Program-made: the position numbers and the translations under genes
Part shown: positions 1-9,038 of the stretch, one piece after another
Position numbering within the stretch: position 1 is the first letter of the stretch
Layout of the letters: each line of letters opens with the position of its first letter
The notes under the pieces: model-generated
Seen by the model: the letters and a program-made list of their open reading frames with translations, nothing else
Databases searched by the model: none
What the model was told of the DNA's origin: nothing
Source: AC-32 sp963715575
GTDB taxonomy: Bacteria > Actinomycetota > Thermoleophilia > Gaiellales > Gaiellaceae
Direction of reading: 5' to 3'
NCBI GenBank assembly: GCA_963715575.1
Contig: OY970250.1
Coordinates: 2,170,001-2,234,000 of the forward strand
DNA length: 64,000 nucleotides

Positions 1-1
1 G

Positions 2-667
2 CTCTGCGACCTGGACCCGCAGGGCAACCTGACCATGAGTCAGGGGCTCAACCCGGACACGATCGAGCGCTCGATGTTCGACGTGCTCGTCCACCGGCTC
101 CCGATCCAGGAAGTCATCCACCACACCGAGGTCGACCTCGCCGTCTCGTCGATCGACCTCGCCGGCGCAGAGCTCGCGCTGTCGAGCATGATCGGCCGCG
201 AGCGCGCGCTGGAGAAGGCGCTCGCGCCCGTGAAGGACACCTACGACTACGTCCTGATCGACACGCCTCCGTCGCTCGGCCTGCTGACGATCAACGCGCT
301 CGTCGCTTCCAACGGCGTGATCGTGCCCGTCCAGTGCGAGTACCTCTCGCTGCGCGGGCTCGTCCAGCTCGAGAACACGCTCTCGATGATCCGCGAGAAC
401 CTGAACCCGGAGGTCGGGATCGAGGGGATCCTCCCGACGATGTTCGACAGCCGCACGCTGCACTCGCGCGAGGCGGTGGAGATCCTTCAGGAGAATTTCG
501 GCGACCTCGTCTTCGACACGAAGATCAAGAAGACCGTTCGCTATGCGGAGGCCCCCGTGAAGGGCACGTCCGTCCTCAAATACGACCCCAGCGGCAGCGC
601 CGCCCAGGCCTACCGCGACCTCGCGAAGGAGGTGCTCGATGGCGCGCAGGCGCGCGAGCATGCGTGA
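2..667 (+). CDS. parA: ParA/Soj-family chromosome partitioning ATPase (5' end outside window)
   Basis: C-terminal 221 residues of a ParA/MinD-type ATPase that drives chromosome segregation with ParB. The frame is open from the first base. The first visible residues contain the DLDPQGN motif of ParA, and the Walker B-like string YVLIDTPPS follows at about residue 83. The Walker A (KGGxGKT) must lie upstream of the window. The 3' end overlaps the next gene by 29 bp, so translation is probably coupled to FtsZ, an unusual pairing of segregation and division genes. Family assignment is secure; the partner ParB is not visible here. Confidence 0.93.
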   Translation, partial: LCDLDPQGNLTMSQGLNPDTIERSMFDVLVHRLPIQEVIHHTEVDLAVSSIDLAGAELALSSMIGRERALEKALAPVKDTYDYVLIDTPPSLGLLTINALVASNGVIVPVQCEYLSLRGLVQLENTLSMIRENLNPEVGIEGILPTMFDSRTLHSREAVEILQENFGDLVFDTKIKKTVRYAEAPVKGTSVLKYDPSGSAAQAYRDLAKEVLDGAQAREHA

Positions 668-2009
668 AGGCCCGCTGGCGGAGCTCTTCCGCGCGACCGA
701 GGCGGCGCAGCGGCAGGCCGAGAAGGAAGGCCGTGAGCCGGAGCCCGAGGCGAAGCAGGCCGAGGCCGCACCGGCGGAGACCCCGCCTGCGCCGACGCCG
801 GTCGAGCCGCCCGAGCAGACCGTCGAGCACGTTCCCGAGTGGGAGCAGGAGGCGCCGCCTCCGACGCCACCGCCACCGCCCGAGCCGGTGCGGCTGCCCG
901 AGCGCGCCCCCGAGCCCAAGCGCGAGGCACCGCGGCCGAAGCTCGAGCCGCTGCCCGAGCCGCCGCCGCGGCTGCACCGCGTGCCCGAGCCGGGCGCCTA
1001 CATCGCGGTCATCCGCGTCGTCGGTGTCGGCGGCGCGGGGCTGAACGCGGTCAACCGGATGATCGACGCCGACATCTCGCAGGTCGAGTTCGTCGCCGCC
1101 AACACCGACATCCAGCAGCTCCAGACGAGCGACGCGCCCGTGAAGATCCACATCGGCCGCGAGCTGACCGAAGGCCTCGGCTCGGGCGCCGACCCCGACC
1201 TCGGCCGACGCGCCGCCGAGGAGGCTTACGACCAGATCAAGCGAGCGCTACGCGGCTCCGACATGGTCTTCGTCACCGCCGGCGAAGGCGGCGGCACCGG
1301 CTCCGGCGCGGCGCCGGTGGTCGCGCGGATCGCCAAGGAGCTCGGCGCGCTGACGGTCGGGATCGTCACGACGCCGTTCAGCTTCGAGGGAACGCGCCGC
1401 CACAAGCAGGCGACCGACGGCGTCGATGCGCTGCGGGCGAACTGCGACACGGTGATCGTCGTCCCCAACGAGAAGCTGCTCGAGGTCCTCGACCGCGAGA
1501 CGTCGATGCTGGACGCGTTCCGCATCGCCGACGACGTCCTGCGCCAGGGCGTCCAGGGCATCTGCGACCTGATCACGCTGCCCGGCCTGATCAACCTCGA
1601 CTTCGCCGACGTGCGCACGATCATGAAGGACGCCGGCACGGCGCTGATGGGCATCGGCTTCTCCGCGACCGGCGAGAACCGGGCGCGTGAGGCGGCCGAG
1701 CGGGCGCTGCGCTCGCCGCTGATCGAGACCGACGTCGGCGGCGCGAAGGGCATCCTGCTCTCGATCGCCGGCGGCGACGACCTCTCGCTCTACGAGGTCA
1801 ACGAGGCCGCCGAGGTCGTGCGCGGAGCCGCGACCGACGACACGAACATCATCTTCGGCGCGACCGTCGACGACCGGCTCACGGGCCAGGTCTGGGTGAC
1901 GGTCGTGGCGACGGGCTTCGGCACGCGTGCGGCCCAGCGGCGGATCACGATGCGAGCCGAGGCACCGGACGAAGACTCGCTCGAGCCGCCGAGCTTCCTG
2001 CAGAGCTAA
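639..2009 (+). CDS. ftsZ: FtsZ cell-division GTPase with proline-rich N-terminal extension
   Basis: Tubulin-like GTPase that forms the division ring. Core begins near residue 120 (VVGVGGAG loop), with the GGGTGSG signature at about 217-223 and the catalytic T7 loop NLDFADV at about 319-325. Residues 1-118 are an extra segment: a basic start (MREGPLAELF), a charged stretch, then a Pro/Glu-rich linker. The start is supported by a strong ribosome site GAAGGAGGTG 6 bases before the ATG at 639. After the core only about 12 residues precede an end reading LEPPSFLQS, which resembles the usual C-terminal peptide (xIPxFLR). The flexible linker normally found at the C-terminus thus seems to sit at the N-terminus. 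Stop overlaps the stop of the converging gene. Confidence 0.93.
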   Translation: MARRRASMREGPLAELFRATEAAQRQAEKEGREPEPEAKQAEAAPAETPPAPTPVEPPEQTVEHVPEWEQEAPPPTPPPPPEPVRLPERAPEPKREAPRPKLEPLPEPPPRLHRVPEPGAYIAVIRVVGVGGAGLNAVNRMIDADISQVEFVAANTDIQQLQTSDAPVKIHIGRELTEGLGSGADPDLGRRAAEEAYDQIKRALRGSDMVFVTAGEGGGTGSGAAPVVARIAKELGALTVGIVTTPFSFEGTRRHKQATDGVDALRANCDTVIVVPNEKLLEVLDRETSMLDAFRIADDVLRQGVQGICDLITLPGLINLDFADVRTIMKDAGTALMGIGFSATGENRAREAAERALRSPLIETDVGGAKGILLSIAGGDDLSLYEVNEAAEVVRGAATDDTNIIFGATVDDRLTGQVWVTVVATGFGTRAAQRRITMRAEAPDEDSLEPPSFLQS

Positions 2010-3364
2010 CCCGACGGCACAGGCACGAGGCTCCGCGCGAAGTCGACAATCCGGTCGCTCGCGCCGCCGCCGAGCGGAGCGGCGATCACCTGGACGTAGA
2101 CGTCGCCGACTCGCAGGGTTCCCCAGCCCATCTCGCTGACGCTCATTGAGCCGGTGGGCGGGGCCATTGTCGGCAGCGCCCAGACCGAGAAGGGCTCGGT
2201 GGACTCGACGATCGTGATCGAGCCGGCTGTCGCATGCCGGCGGACGACGTCGCCGTAGATCAGCGCGACCACCGGCGTCACCCGCGGCGGCACGCCGCTG
2301 TCGGGCCCCCACCCAGTGGTGACCTCCTGCCGCTGCACGGCAGCGAGCTTCAGGCCGTCGAATTCCGCCCCTGCCCAGACCGGTTGCGTGCCGAGCTCGT
2401 GCGATGCCTCGGCAAGCTCGAGCTCGCCGGTGACCCGGAAGCGTGTCGAGGTGGGCTGGTCGGGCACCACGCGCTCCGGCTCCGAGAAGTCGGCTTCCGC
2501 CCGCGACACCGTCCCGATCTCGAGCACGTCGTAGTCGACGCCGGCCTCGCCGTTCGTGATCGGGCGGACCAGCAACGGCCGGTAGGTGTCGCTCGCGACC
2601 GCCACCCGCTCGCGCAAGTCCACCGGCGGCTCACCCTGAGGCTGGTAGGGGTAGGGGATCCGGAGCTCGAGCCAGTAGACGTGCTGCCCGTCCACGGTGC
2701 CTTGGCCGACCTGGCGCGCAGCGCCGCTCGCGAGCGCCGCGCGATAGCCGTCGAGGAAGCCCGCGAGCGCCGGGTCGACGGCCGGAGGGTCCTCCGGGAT
2801 CTTGCGCGGCATCGTTCCGTTGTCGCCGTTGAAGTTGCAGCTGACGCGGGCACGGGTCGCCTCGACCGGGTGCGCGGCGATCCGCGCGCAGGTCCAGACG
2901 GGACCGCTTTCGGAGGTGATCCCCTCCGGCGTCGAGAGCTCGTCGTGCGTTTGCTCACCGGTGACGTTCGTGATCACGTGCTTGAGGCCGCGCTCGTTGT
3001 CGAACCAGATCTCGGTGCGCGCGGTCCGTTGCACGGCCGTGCGGCGGCCGCTCGAGAGCTCGACGAGCGTCGTCCGCGACTCGAGCTCCTGGCGGATGAT
3101 CGCGTGCAGGACCGGCTGTGTGCCGACCGCTGCGAGCGCGCGGTCGACGAGGGTCGGCTCGACGTTGCTCGAACGCAGCACGAGGCCCGCGGCGAGGAGC
3201 GCGGCGGTGACAGCCGCCGCAACGGCCACCGACAGCCAGGCTCGGCGTGGCGCTCTCGTCCGGCCGGCGGTCGCGCCGAGCGTGTCGGCCAGGGCGTCGG
3301 CGATCGCCAACAGCTCCGGCTCCCGCCGCAGCTCGAACAGCACCTCGTGGTCGGAAACGGTCAT
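2006..3364 (-). CDS. Membrane-anchored anti-sigma-like regulator of the ECF gene
   Basis: 452 residues: a cytoplasmic N-terminal segment of about 40 residues, a basic stop-transfer cluster, one membrane helix at about 45-66 (VAVAAAVTAALLAAGLV), then a large extracytoplasmic domain of about 380 residues. It starts inside the last codons of the upstream ECF sigma gene (4-bp overlap), the standard layout of sigma/anti-sigma pairs. I see no HxxxCxxC zinc anti-sigma motif, so the sigma-binding role rests on topology and position. The outer domain is not recognised; it may sense an envelope signal. Confidence 0.7.
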   Translation of the reverse strand: MTVSDHEVLFELRREPELLAIADALADTLGATAGRTRAPRRAWLSVAVAAAVTAALLAAGLVLRSSNVEPTLVDRALAAVGTQPVLHAIIRQELESRTTLVELSSGRRTAVQRTARTEIWFDNERGLKHVITNVTGEQTHDELSTPEGITSESGPVWTCARIAAHPVEATRARVSCNFNGDNGTMPRKIPEDPPAVDPALAGFLDGYRAALASGAARQVGQGTVDGQHVYWLELRIPYPYQPQGEPPVDLRERVAVASDTYRPLLVRPITNGEAGVDYDVLEIGTVSRAEADFSEPERVVPDQPTSTRFRVTGELELAEASHELGTQPVWAGAEFDGLKLAAVQRQEVTTGWGPDSGVPPRVTPVVALIYGDVVRRHATAGSITIVESTEPFSVWALPTMAPPTGSMSVSEMGWGTLRVGDVYVQVIAAPLGGGASDRIVDFARSLVPVPSG

Positions 3365-3852
3365 GGCTCGATGCCCTCCTTCTCCAGCTCGGCTCTCACC
3401 GACCTGAGCGCCCGCGAGAACCGCATCCGCGCCGCTTCCTCGCTGATGCCCACGGCGGCCGCGATCTCGGCGAACGACGCGCCACGCAGCAGCTTCAGGA
3501 CGACGACTTCCCGCTGCGACTCCGGCAGCCGGTCGAAGGCGGCCCGCAGGCTCGCGACGACGGAGGGCCCGTACTCGGAGGCGTGGTCAGGCAGCACCGG
3601 CGGCAGCGCAAGCCGCCGCGCGTCCCGCCGCGCCGCGTCCGCGAAGCGCCGTTTCGCGACCGCGTACAGCCACGCGATCGGCGGGCGGCCGTCGCAGCGG
3701 AGCGAGGCCGAAGCGTCGGCGAAGACCTGCTGGGTGAGGTCCTCCGCGTCGGCGTCGCTGTGCGTGCGGCGGCGGACGAAGCGGTAGACGTCGGCGTAGT
3801 GGCGCCGGAACGCGTGCTCCGTCGGGTCGGTCACGCCCTGCATTTCGCTCAC
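3361..3852 (-). CDS. ECF-type RNA polymerase sigma factor
   Basis: 163-residue group 4 sigma factor. Region 2 is visible as YADVYRFVRRRTHSDADAEDLTQ, ending about residue 42, and region 4 as LPESQREVVVLKLLRGASF followed by a helix-turn-helix (AEIAAAVGISEEAARMRFSRAL). It directs RNA polymerase to a small regulon, probably under control of the membrane protein encoded immediately downstream. The preceding membrane-protein gene ends 18 bp upstream on the same strand, so the three may be one transcript. Confidence 0.9.
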   Translation of the reverse strand: MSEMQGVTDPTEHAFRRHYADVYRFVRRRTHSDADAEDLTQQVFADASASLRCDGRPPIAWLYAVAKRRFADAARRDARRLALPPVLPDHASEYGPSVVASLRAAFDRLPESQREVVVLKLLRGASFAEIAAAVGISEEAARMRFSRALRSVRAELEKEGIEP

Positions 3853-3870
3853 GCGGGCGAAACGTAACGC

Positions 3871-5484
3871 TCAGTCGTCGTCACAGACGCGGTCGCGGGC
3901 GCCGACCACGGCGGTCGCCAGCGCGCTCGCCGCGCCGACGTGGAACGAGAGCTGCACCCGCCCGGGGCGCGTGGCGGAAACGGTGGTCATGCCATCCTCG
4001 CGCCGGGTCAGGCACGCGCCCGGCGCCTGCCAGTACGGCGAGAAGCGCACCGCGAGGCGGTAGTCGCCCGCGCGCGGAAGGTCGAGCAGCACACGGGTCG
4101 CCGTCAGCTCGACGACACGACTGCGCACCGGGCCGGTCAGGATCGGCCGCGGGCGCGGCACCGCGAAGATCGTCAGCCGCGGCGTCTCGAGCACCCGCCA
4201 GAGGCCCGAACGGCCGGAGCGCAGGAGCCTCGCCTCGGCGCGGGCGCTGTAGTCGGCCGGCGCGGTCGTCAGCACGACGTAGCGGACGCCGAGCCCCCGC
4301 AGCCAGGCGCCGTAGGCCTTCGGCCCGAGCAGGTCGTCGTACAGCAGCTCGTTCTGCGGGAAGTCGTCCTGGCGATAGCCGCCGCGGGCGATCGGGATCT
4401 GCGCCTCGGCCAGGTAGGCCGCAGCCCAGTGGCCGGTCGTGTCCACCACCTCGACGCGGTACGAGGGCGAGAGGTGCCCGCGCAGGAAGCCGATCGCGGG
4501 CGTCCAGTAGGCGCGGTGCGTGGCCGGGTCGCTGCGGGCGTGGAGGTAGCCGAAGAGCGGCGGCGTCACGTTCCAGGTCACCGCGAGCGCGAGCACGCCG
4601 AGCGCGACCGGCAGCGGCCGCCAGCGGCGCAGCGAGAGCGTCAGCACGGCGAGCGGGATCGCGGCGTAACGGATCCGCAGCACGTTCTCGCCGACGGCGC
4701 TCGGGATCGCGAACGAGGCCAGGACGGCGACGAGGTAGACGACGTACATCCACCAGAGCGGCCCGGCCCGCTCGACGCGCCACGAGAGCGCGATCCCGAG
4801 CGCGCAGAAGACCAGCGCGGCGAGCAGCTCCTGCCAGGAAAACGGGTACTGGCCCGAGCCGGGGAAGGCGCGCCAGAGCGCGACCTCGACGACGCCGAAC
4901 GCGGCGATGGTGAGCGCGGGCGCGAGCAGGGCACGCCGTTCCTCCCAGCGCGCGATCCCGAACGCGGCCAGCAGGAGCGTCAGCAGCAGGAAGGCGAGCG
5001 GGCTGGCGGCCAGCGTCAGCGCCGCGAGCACGGCGAATCGCCAGGTGCGCCGGGACTGCAGCGCCCAGATCGACAGCAGCGCGAACGCAGCCCCGAGCGC
5101 GAACGGGAACGCGGCCGAGAAGACGATCCCGCTCCAGACGACGGCGAAGGTGCGGCTCGACCAGCGCGCGGTCGGCCCCCACTGCCGCGAGACCACGACC
5201 GCGAACGCAAGCGCCGCCGTCGAGACGGTCGCGACGGCGAGCAGCCGGATCCCGAGCAGCGCCGCGAGTGGGTAGTAGAGGGTGCTGTAGGTGACGAAGC
5301 TGTAGCGGCCCGCGTACCAGAAGTTGTTCCAGAGGGCGAAGCCGTCGTTCAGAAAGAGCGTGCGCTGGTACGCGTGCTCGGCCAGGTCGGAGCCTGGCGG
5401 ACCGAGCCAGACGAGCGCCGCCGCGAGCGACGCCGCGGCGCCGGCGGCGAGAGTCGCCTCCCGCTGGACGGAGGTTCGCGTCAC
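3871..5484 (-). CDS. Polytopic membrane protein, possible GT-C-type glycosyltransferase
   Basis: 537 residues with about ten hydrophobic segments between residues 10 and 315, followed by a soluble C-terminal half with beta-rich character. The first outer loop has acidic and aromatic residues (GSDLAEHAYQ, then LWNNFWYAGRY), reminiscent of GT-C fold membrane glycosyltransferases and YfhO-like proteins, but I find no decisive motif. It precedes the ECF sigma gene by 18 bp on the same strand. Function is inferred from topology only. Confidence 0.6.
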   Translation of the reverse strand: MTRTSVQREATLAAGAAASLAAALVWLGPPGSDLAEHAYQRTLFLNDGFALWNNFWYAGRYSFVTYSTLYYPLAALLGIRLLAVATVSTAALAFAVVVSRQWGPTARWSSRTFAVVWSGIVFSAAFPFALGAAFALLSIWALQSRRTWRFAVLAALTLAASPLAFLLLTLLLAAFGIARWEERRALLAPALTIAAFGVVEVALWRAFPGSGQYPFSWQELLAALVFCALGIALSWRVERAGPLWWMYVVYLVAVLASFAIPSAVGENVLRIRYAAIPLAVLTLSLRRWRPLPVALGVLALAVTWNVTPPLFGYLHARSDPATHRAYWTPAIGFLRGHLSPSYRVEVVDTTGHWAAAYLAEAQIPIARGGYRQDDFPQNELLYDDLLGPKAYGAWLRGLGVRYVVLTTAPADYSARAEARLLRSGRSGLWRVLETPRLTIFAVPRPRPILTGPVRSRVVELTATRVLLDLPRAGDYRLAVRFSPYWQAPGACLTRREDGMTTVSATRPGRVQLSFHVGAASALATAVVGARDRVCDDD

Positions 5485-5522
5485 GGCAGCGAAGCGAGGA
5501 TATCGGCCCGCCCGCAGTAGCC

Positions 5523-7079
5523 TTGGTAGTGATGCGTGGCGCCGTCGCAGCAGGACATCCGCTCACCGCCGAGGCGGGAGCCCAGGTGCTGGCCGAGGGC
5601 GGCAACGCCGTCGACGCCTGCATCGCTTCGGCTTTCGTCTCCTGGGTCGCGGAGAGCACGCTCACCGGCCCGGGCGCGGGCGGCTTCATGCTCGTCCATC
5701 GGGCGCGCGACGACTCGACCCGCGTGCTCGACCACTTCGTGACGGTGCCCGGGCTCGGCCTGAGCGTGCACGGCCGGACGCCGATGGACAACGTCGGGAT
5801 CGACTTCACGCCCGAGTCGTCGCAGTTCTTCCGGATCGGAGCTGCGTCGTGCGCTGTCCCGGGCGCGGCGGCGGGTCTCGGCGAGGCGCATCGCCGCTTC
5901 GGCTCGCTGCCGTGGCGAACGCTGCTCGAGCCGGCGATCGCGCACGCACGCGAGGGGGTCGAGCTGACCGAGGGCCAGGCGTACCTGCACGACATCCTCG
6001 ACCCGATCCTGCGCCACACCGGCGAGGGGCACGCGATGTACAGCACGAACGGCGCGCGTTTGGTCGCGGGGGACCGGCTCGTGCTCTCCGACCTCGGGCA
6101 GACGCTCGAGCGGCTCGCCGAGCACGGCGCGGACGACCTCTACCGCGGTGAGCTGGCCCGGGCGCTCTCGAGCCACCTGCGGGCACACGGAGGCGAGATC
6201 ACGCTGCGCGACCTGCGCGAGTACCGCGTCATCCGCAGGCAGCCGGTGCGCGTGGCCTTCCTCGGCCACGAGTTCCGCTCCAACCCGCCGCCCTCGACCG
6301 GCGGCGTGCTGATCGGGCTCGGCCTCCGGTTGCTCGACCGCCTCGGGCCGGCCGGCCCGCCGGGCAGCGCCGAGGCCATGGCCCAGCTGATCGAGATCAT
6401 GCGCGAGCAGGAGACGGCGCGCGGCGGGCCGTTCACCCGCGAGCTCTACCGCGGCGGGCTCGCGCGCCGGCTCTCCGACGAGGCGTTCCTCGCCACGGCA
6501 GCCGGCCGCATCCGGGCACGCCTGCCGGAGCTGCAGCGAGGGACGACGCACATCGCGGTCGTCGACGGGCGCGGCAACGCGGCCTCGCTGACCGCCTCCA
6601 CCGGCGCCGGCTCCGGCGTGGTCGTCCCGGGCACCGGCATCCAGCTGAACAACATGCTCGGCGAGTTCGACCTGGCCGCGACCGGAGGCCACCCGCGGCC
6701 CGGCGTCCGCTTCACGAGCGGGATGGCGCCCTCGCTCGTGTTGCGCGAGAGCCACCCGCGGCTGGTTGTCGGGAGTGCCGGCTCGCTGCGGCTGCGCGGA
6801 GCGATCATGCAGATCGTCGTCAACGTCGTCGCGCACGGGCTCGGCGTGCGCGAGGCGATCGAGCAGCCGCGGGTCCACCTCGAGGGGCCCGTGCACGTCG
6901 AGGGCGGGAACGACCCGGCCGAGGTCGACCGACTCGAGTCGTTTGGCTACGAGCTCGCCCGCTGGCAGAGCCGGAACCTCTTCTTCGGCGGCGCGGCGGG
7001 CGTCGAGCTGCTGGAGGACGGGACGCTCGCCGCGGCCGGAGACTCCAGGCGCGGGGGCCACGGCGTCGTGGTCGCGTGA
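5523..7079 (+). CDS. ggt: Gamma-glutamyltransferase family protein
   Basis: 518-residue N-terminal-nucleophile hydrolase that cleaves gamma-glutamyl bonds such as that of glutathione. The autoprocessing site and nucleophile is Thr at about residue 341 (GTTHIAVVD), followed by TGAGSG and LNNMLGEF, the oxyanion and substrate loops of the family. The N-terminal half has the usual GGNAVDACIA and GPGAGGFM motifs. No signal peptide is visible, so a cytoplasmic enzyme is likely. The start may be TTG at 5523 or ATG at 5532. It is followed by a GNAT gene with a 4-bp overlap. Actinobacteria often lack glutathione, so the natural substrate is open. Confidence 0.9.
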   Translation: MVVMRGAVAAGHPLTAEAGAQVLAEGGNAVDACIASAFVSWVAESTLTGPGAGGFMLVHRARDDSTRVLDHFVTVPGLGLSVHGRTPMDNVGIDFTPESSQFFRIGAASCAVPGAAAGLGEAHRRFGSLPWRTLLEPAIAHAREGVELTEGQAYLHDILDPILRHTGEGHAMYSTNGARLVAGDRLVLSDLGQTLERLAEHGADDLYRGELARALSSHLRAHGGEITLRDLREYRVIRRQPVRVAFLGHEFRSNPPPSTGGVLIGLGLRLLDRLGPAGPPGSAEAMAQLIEIMREQETARGGPFTRELYRGGLARRLSDEAFLATAAGRIRARLPELQRGTTHIAVVDGRGNAASLTASTGAGSGVVVPGTGIQLNNMLGEFDLAATGGHPRPGVRFTSGMAPSLVLRESHPRLVVGSAGSLRLRGAIMQIVVNVVAHGLGVREAIEQPRVHLEGPVHVEGGNDPAEVDRLESFGYELARWQSRNLFFGGAAGVELLEDGTLAAAGDSRRGGHGVVVA

Positions 7080-7585
7080 GCTACGAGATCCGGGAGGCGA
7101 CGCCGGGGGATGCCGCCGAGCTCGTCGCACTCGCGCACGCAGTGAGCTCGGAGCCGGAGGACTGGCTGCTGACGACCGCCGAATGGCGCAGCGTGGCCGC
7201 CGAGCGGCGCTATCTACGGGCGGCGCGGCGCTCGCCCCACGCGGCCGTGTTCGTCGCCGAGGCGCCGGCCGGGCTCGTCGCGCGACTCTCGGTCGCGCGC
7301 GACGTCCATCCGGCCAGCCGCCACGTCGCCGACCTGGGCCTGATGGTCGCCGCCGGCCACCGGCGGCAGGGGATCGGCCGGGCGCTGCTCCAGCGGACGG
7401 TGGAATGGGCGCGCGCCAACGGGGTCAGCAAGCTCGAGCTCCACGTCTTCGCCCACAACGCACCGGCGATCGCGCTGTACGAGTCGTTCGGCTTCGTCCA
7501 GGAGGGGTACCGCCGCCGCCACTACCGCCGAGGCGGCGAGTACCTCGACGCGATCCTGATGGCCTACCCCACGGGCGGCGAATGA
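7076..7585 (+). CDS. GNAT-family N-acetyltransferase
   Basis: 169 residues with a GTG start overlapping the preceding stop (GTGA). The acetyl-CoA binding motif A is visible at about 87-110 (LGLMVAAGHRRQGIGRALL), and motif B follows (LELHVFAHNAPAIALYESFGF). The C-terminal YRRRHYRRGGEYLDAILM resembles RimI/RimL-like N-acetyltransferases of small molecules or protein N-termini. Substrate unknown. It overlaps the DedA gene by 4 bp (ATGA), so the ggt-GNAT-DedA-phosphoesterase set is one translationally coupled operon. Confidence 0.88.
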   Translation: MSYEIREATPGDAAELVALAHAVSSEPEDWLLTTAEWRSVAAERRYLRAARRSPHAAVFVAEAPAGLVARLSVARDVHPASRHVADLGLMVAAGHRRQGIGRALLQRTVEWARANGVSKLELHVFAHNAPAIALYESFGFVQEGYRRRHYRRGGEYLDAILMAYPTGGE

Positions 7586-8157
7586 GCGGGCTCGTGGAGC
7601 ACTACGGCCTCTTCGCCCTCTTCCTGATCGTGATGCTGGAGTCCGGCGGCGTGCCGCTGCCGGGCGAGACCGCGCTGGTCGCGGCCGGAGTCTTCGCCTC
7701 GCGCGGGAGGCTCGACATCGCGGCGGTGATCGCGGTCGCGGCGGCGGCGGCGATCATCGGCGACAACCTCGGCTACTGGATCGGGCGCACGGGCGGGCGC
7801 AGCGTGCTCACGCGCTGGACGATCACCTCCGGCACGCTGCCGTGGGCCGAGAGCTTCTTCGAGCGCCATGGGCCGAAGACGATCTTCATCGGGCGCTTCT
7901 TCTCGATCCTGCGCGTGACCGCGGCCTGGATGGCCGGCGTCTCGCGCATGCGCTGGTGGACGTTCTTTGCCTGGAACGCGGCCGGCGGGATCTGCTGGGC
8001 GGTGCTCGTCGGGCTCGTCGCCTATTACGCGGGCCAGGCGGCCGCGGACGGGATCGCGCGCTACGGGCTGATCGGCGGCGTCGCGATCACGGTGCTCGCA
8101 GTGGCCGGCCTGGTCGGCTTGCACTTCTGGCGCAAGCGGCTGGTGGAGTCGCCGTGA
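7582..8157 (+). CDS. DedA-family membrane protein
   Basis: 191 residues. DedA/VTT proteins flip or scramble lipids (undecaprenyl phosphate, phosphatidylethanolamine) and support envelope homeostasis. Diagnostic features are E.GGVPLPGETAL near residues 20-33, the GDNLGYWIGR motif at about 63-72, and FIGRFFSILRVTAAWMAG at about 98-115 carrying the conserved arginines of the family. The start is the ATG that overlaps the GNAT stop; a longer reading upstream is only the shadow of other genes. Confidence 0.92.
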   Translation: MSGLVEHYGLFALFLIVMLESGGVPLPGETALVAAGVFASRGRLDIAAVIAVAAAAAIIGDNLGYWIGRTGGRSVLTRWTITSGTLPWAESFFERHGPKTIFIGRFFSILRVTAAWMAGVSRMRWWTFFAWNAAGGICWAVLVGLVAYYAGQAAADGIARYGLIGGVAITVLAVAGLVGLHFWRKRLVESP

Positions 8158-9026
8158 GGTGGGCGTTCGTGTTGCTCGTGGCCGCCGTGGTCTGCTCGAC
8201 CGGCGAGTCGGCGCAGCCCCAGGTGCCTACCTTCGACCACGTCGTCGTGGTCGTGCTCGAGAACAAGGAGCGCGGGAAGGTTCTCGGCAACCCCGAGGCA
8301 CCGGCCTTCAACGCGTTCGCGCGGAAAGGAGCGGTGCTCAGGGCGTACCGGGGCGTTACGCACCCGAGCCTGCCGAACTACCTCGCGCTGGTCTCCGGCT
8401 CGACGCACGGCATCTCGAGCGACTGCACGCGGTGCACGGTCGGCGGCCGCAGCCTCGCAGACACGCTCGAGGCGAGAGAGCTGACCTGGAAGGCATACGC
8501 CGAGGGGTTGCCGCGGGTGGGGTGGACGGGGCCGTCGCACGGCCGCTACGCGAAAAAGCACGTGCCGTTCCTCTACTTCCGGCGCGTTCTCGCAAGCCCG
8601 GCGCGGCTACGCCGGATCGTGCCGCTGGCGCAACTCACGCGTGACCGGGCGGCCGGCCGCCTGCCCAACTTCGCGCTCGTCGTCCCGGATCTCTGCCATG
8701 GCATGCACGACTGCTCGGTCGCGATGGGAGACGCGTGGCTGAAGCGCTTCCTGCCACCCCTGCTGAAGCTTCCGGGCACGGCGGTCTTCGTTGTCTTCGA
8801 CGAGTCCGACTCTGCCGACCCGGGCGTGCCGGGACTCGCGCTCGGCCCGTTGGTGCGCGCCCGCTCGTACTCCACGAGCCCGCTGAGCCACTACGCCCTC
8901 CTGCGCACGATCGAGCAAGGCTTCGGACTGCCGCTGCTCGGCCGGTCCGCGCGCGCGACGCTCGTCACCGGAATCTGGAGGCTTCCCGCGGGTCACCCGA
9001 AAGAGGGATCTGCGGCTCGGCATTGA
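8154..9026 (+). CDS. Secreted phosphoesterase / acid phosphatase family protein
   Basis: 290 residues starting at GTG 8154, which overlaps the DedA stop. An N-terminal hydrophobic segment (FVLLVAAVVC) looks like a signal sequence; the Cys is a weak lipobox candidate because valine precedes it. The mature part has FDHVVVVVLENK, THPSLPNYLALVSG, CTVGGRSLADTL and FVVFDESD, the metal-binding pattern of the phosphoesterase family that includes phospholipase C and acid phosphatases. It probably hydrolyses phosphate esters outside the membrane. Last gene of the coupled operon. Confidence 0.85.
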   Translation: MRWAFVLLVAAVVCSTGESAQPQVPTFDHVVVVVLENKERGKVLGNPEAPAFNAFARKGAVLRAYRGVTHPSLPNYLALVSGSTHGISSDCTRCTVGGRSLADTLEARELTWKAYAEGLPRVGWTGPSHGRYAKKHVPFLYFRRVLASPARLRRIVPLAQLTRDRAAGRLPNFALVVPDLCHGMHDCSVAMGDAWLKRFLPPLLKLPGTAVFVVFDESDSADPGVPGLALGPLVRARSYSTSPLSHYALLRTIEQGFGLPLLGRSARATLVTGIWRLPAGHPKEGSAARH

Positions 9027-9038
9027 AACTTCCGCTTC

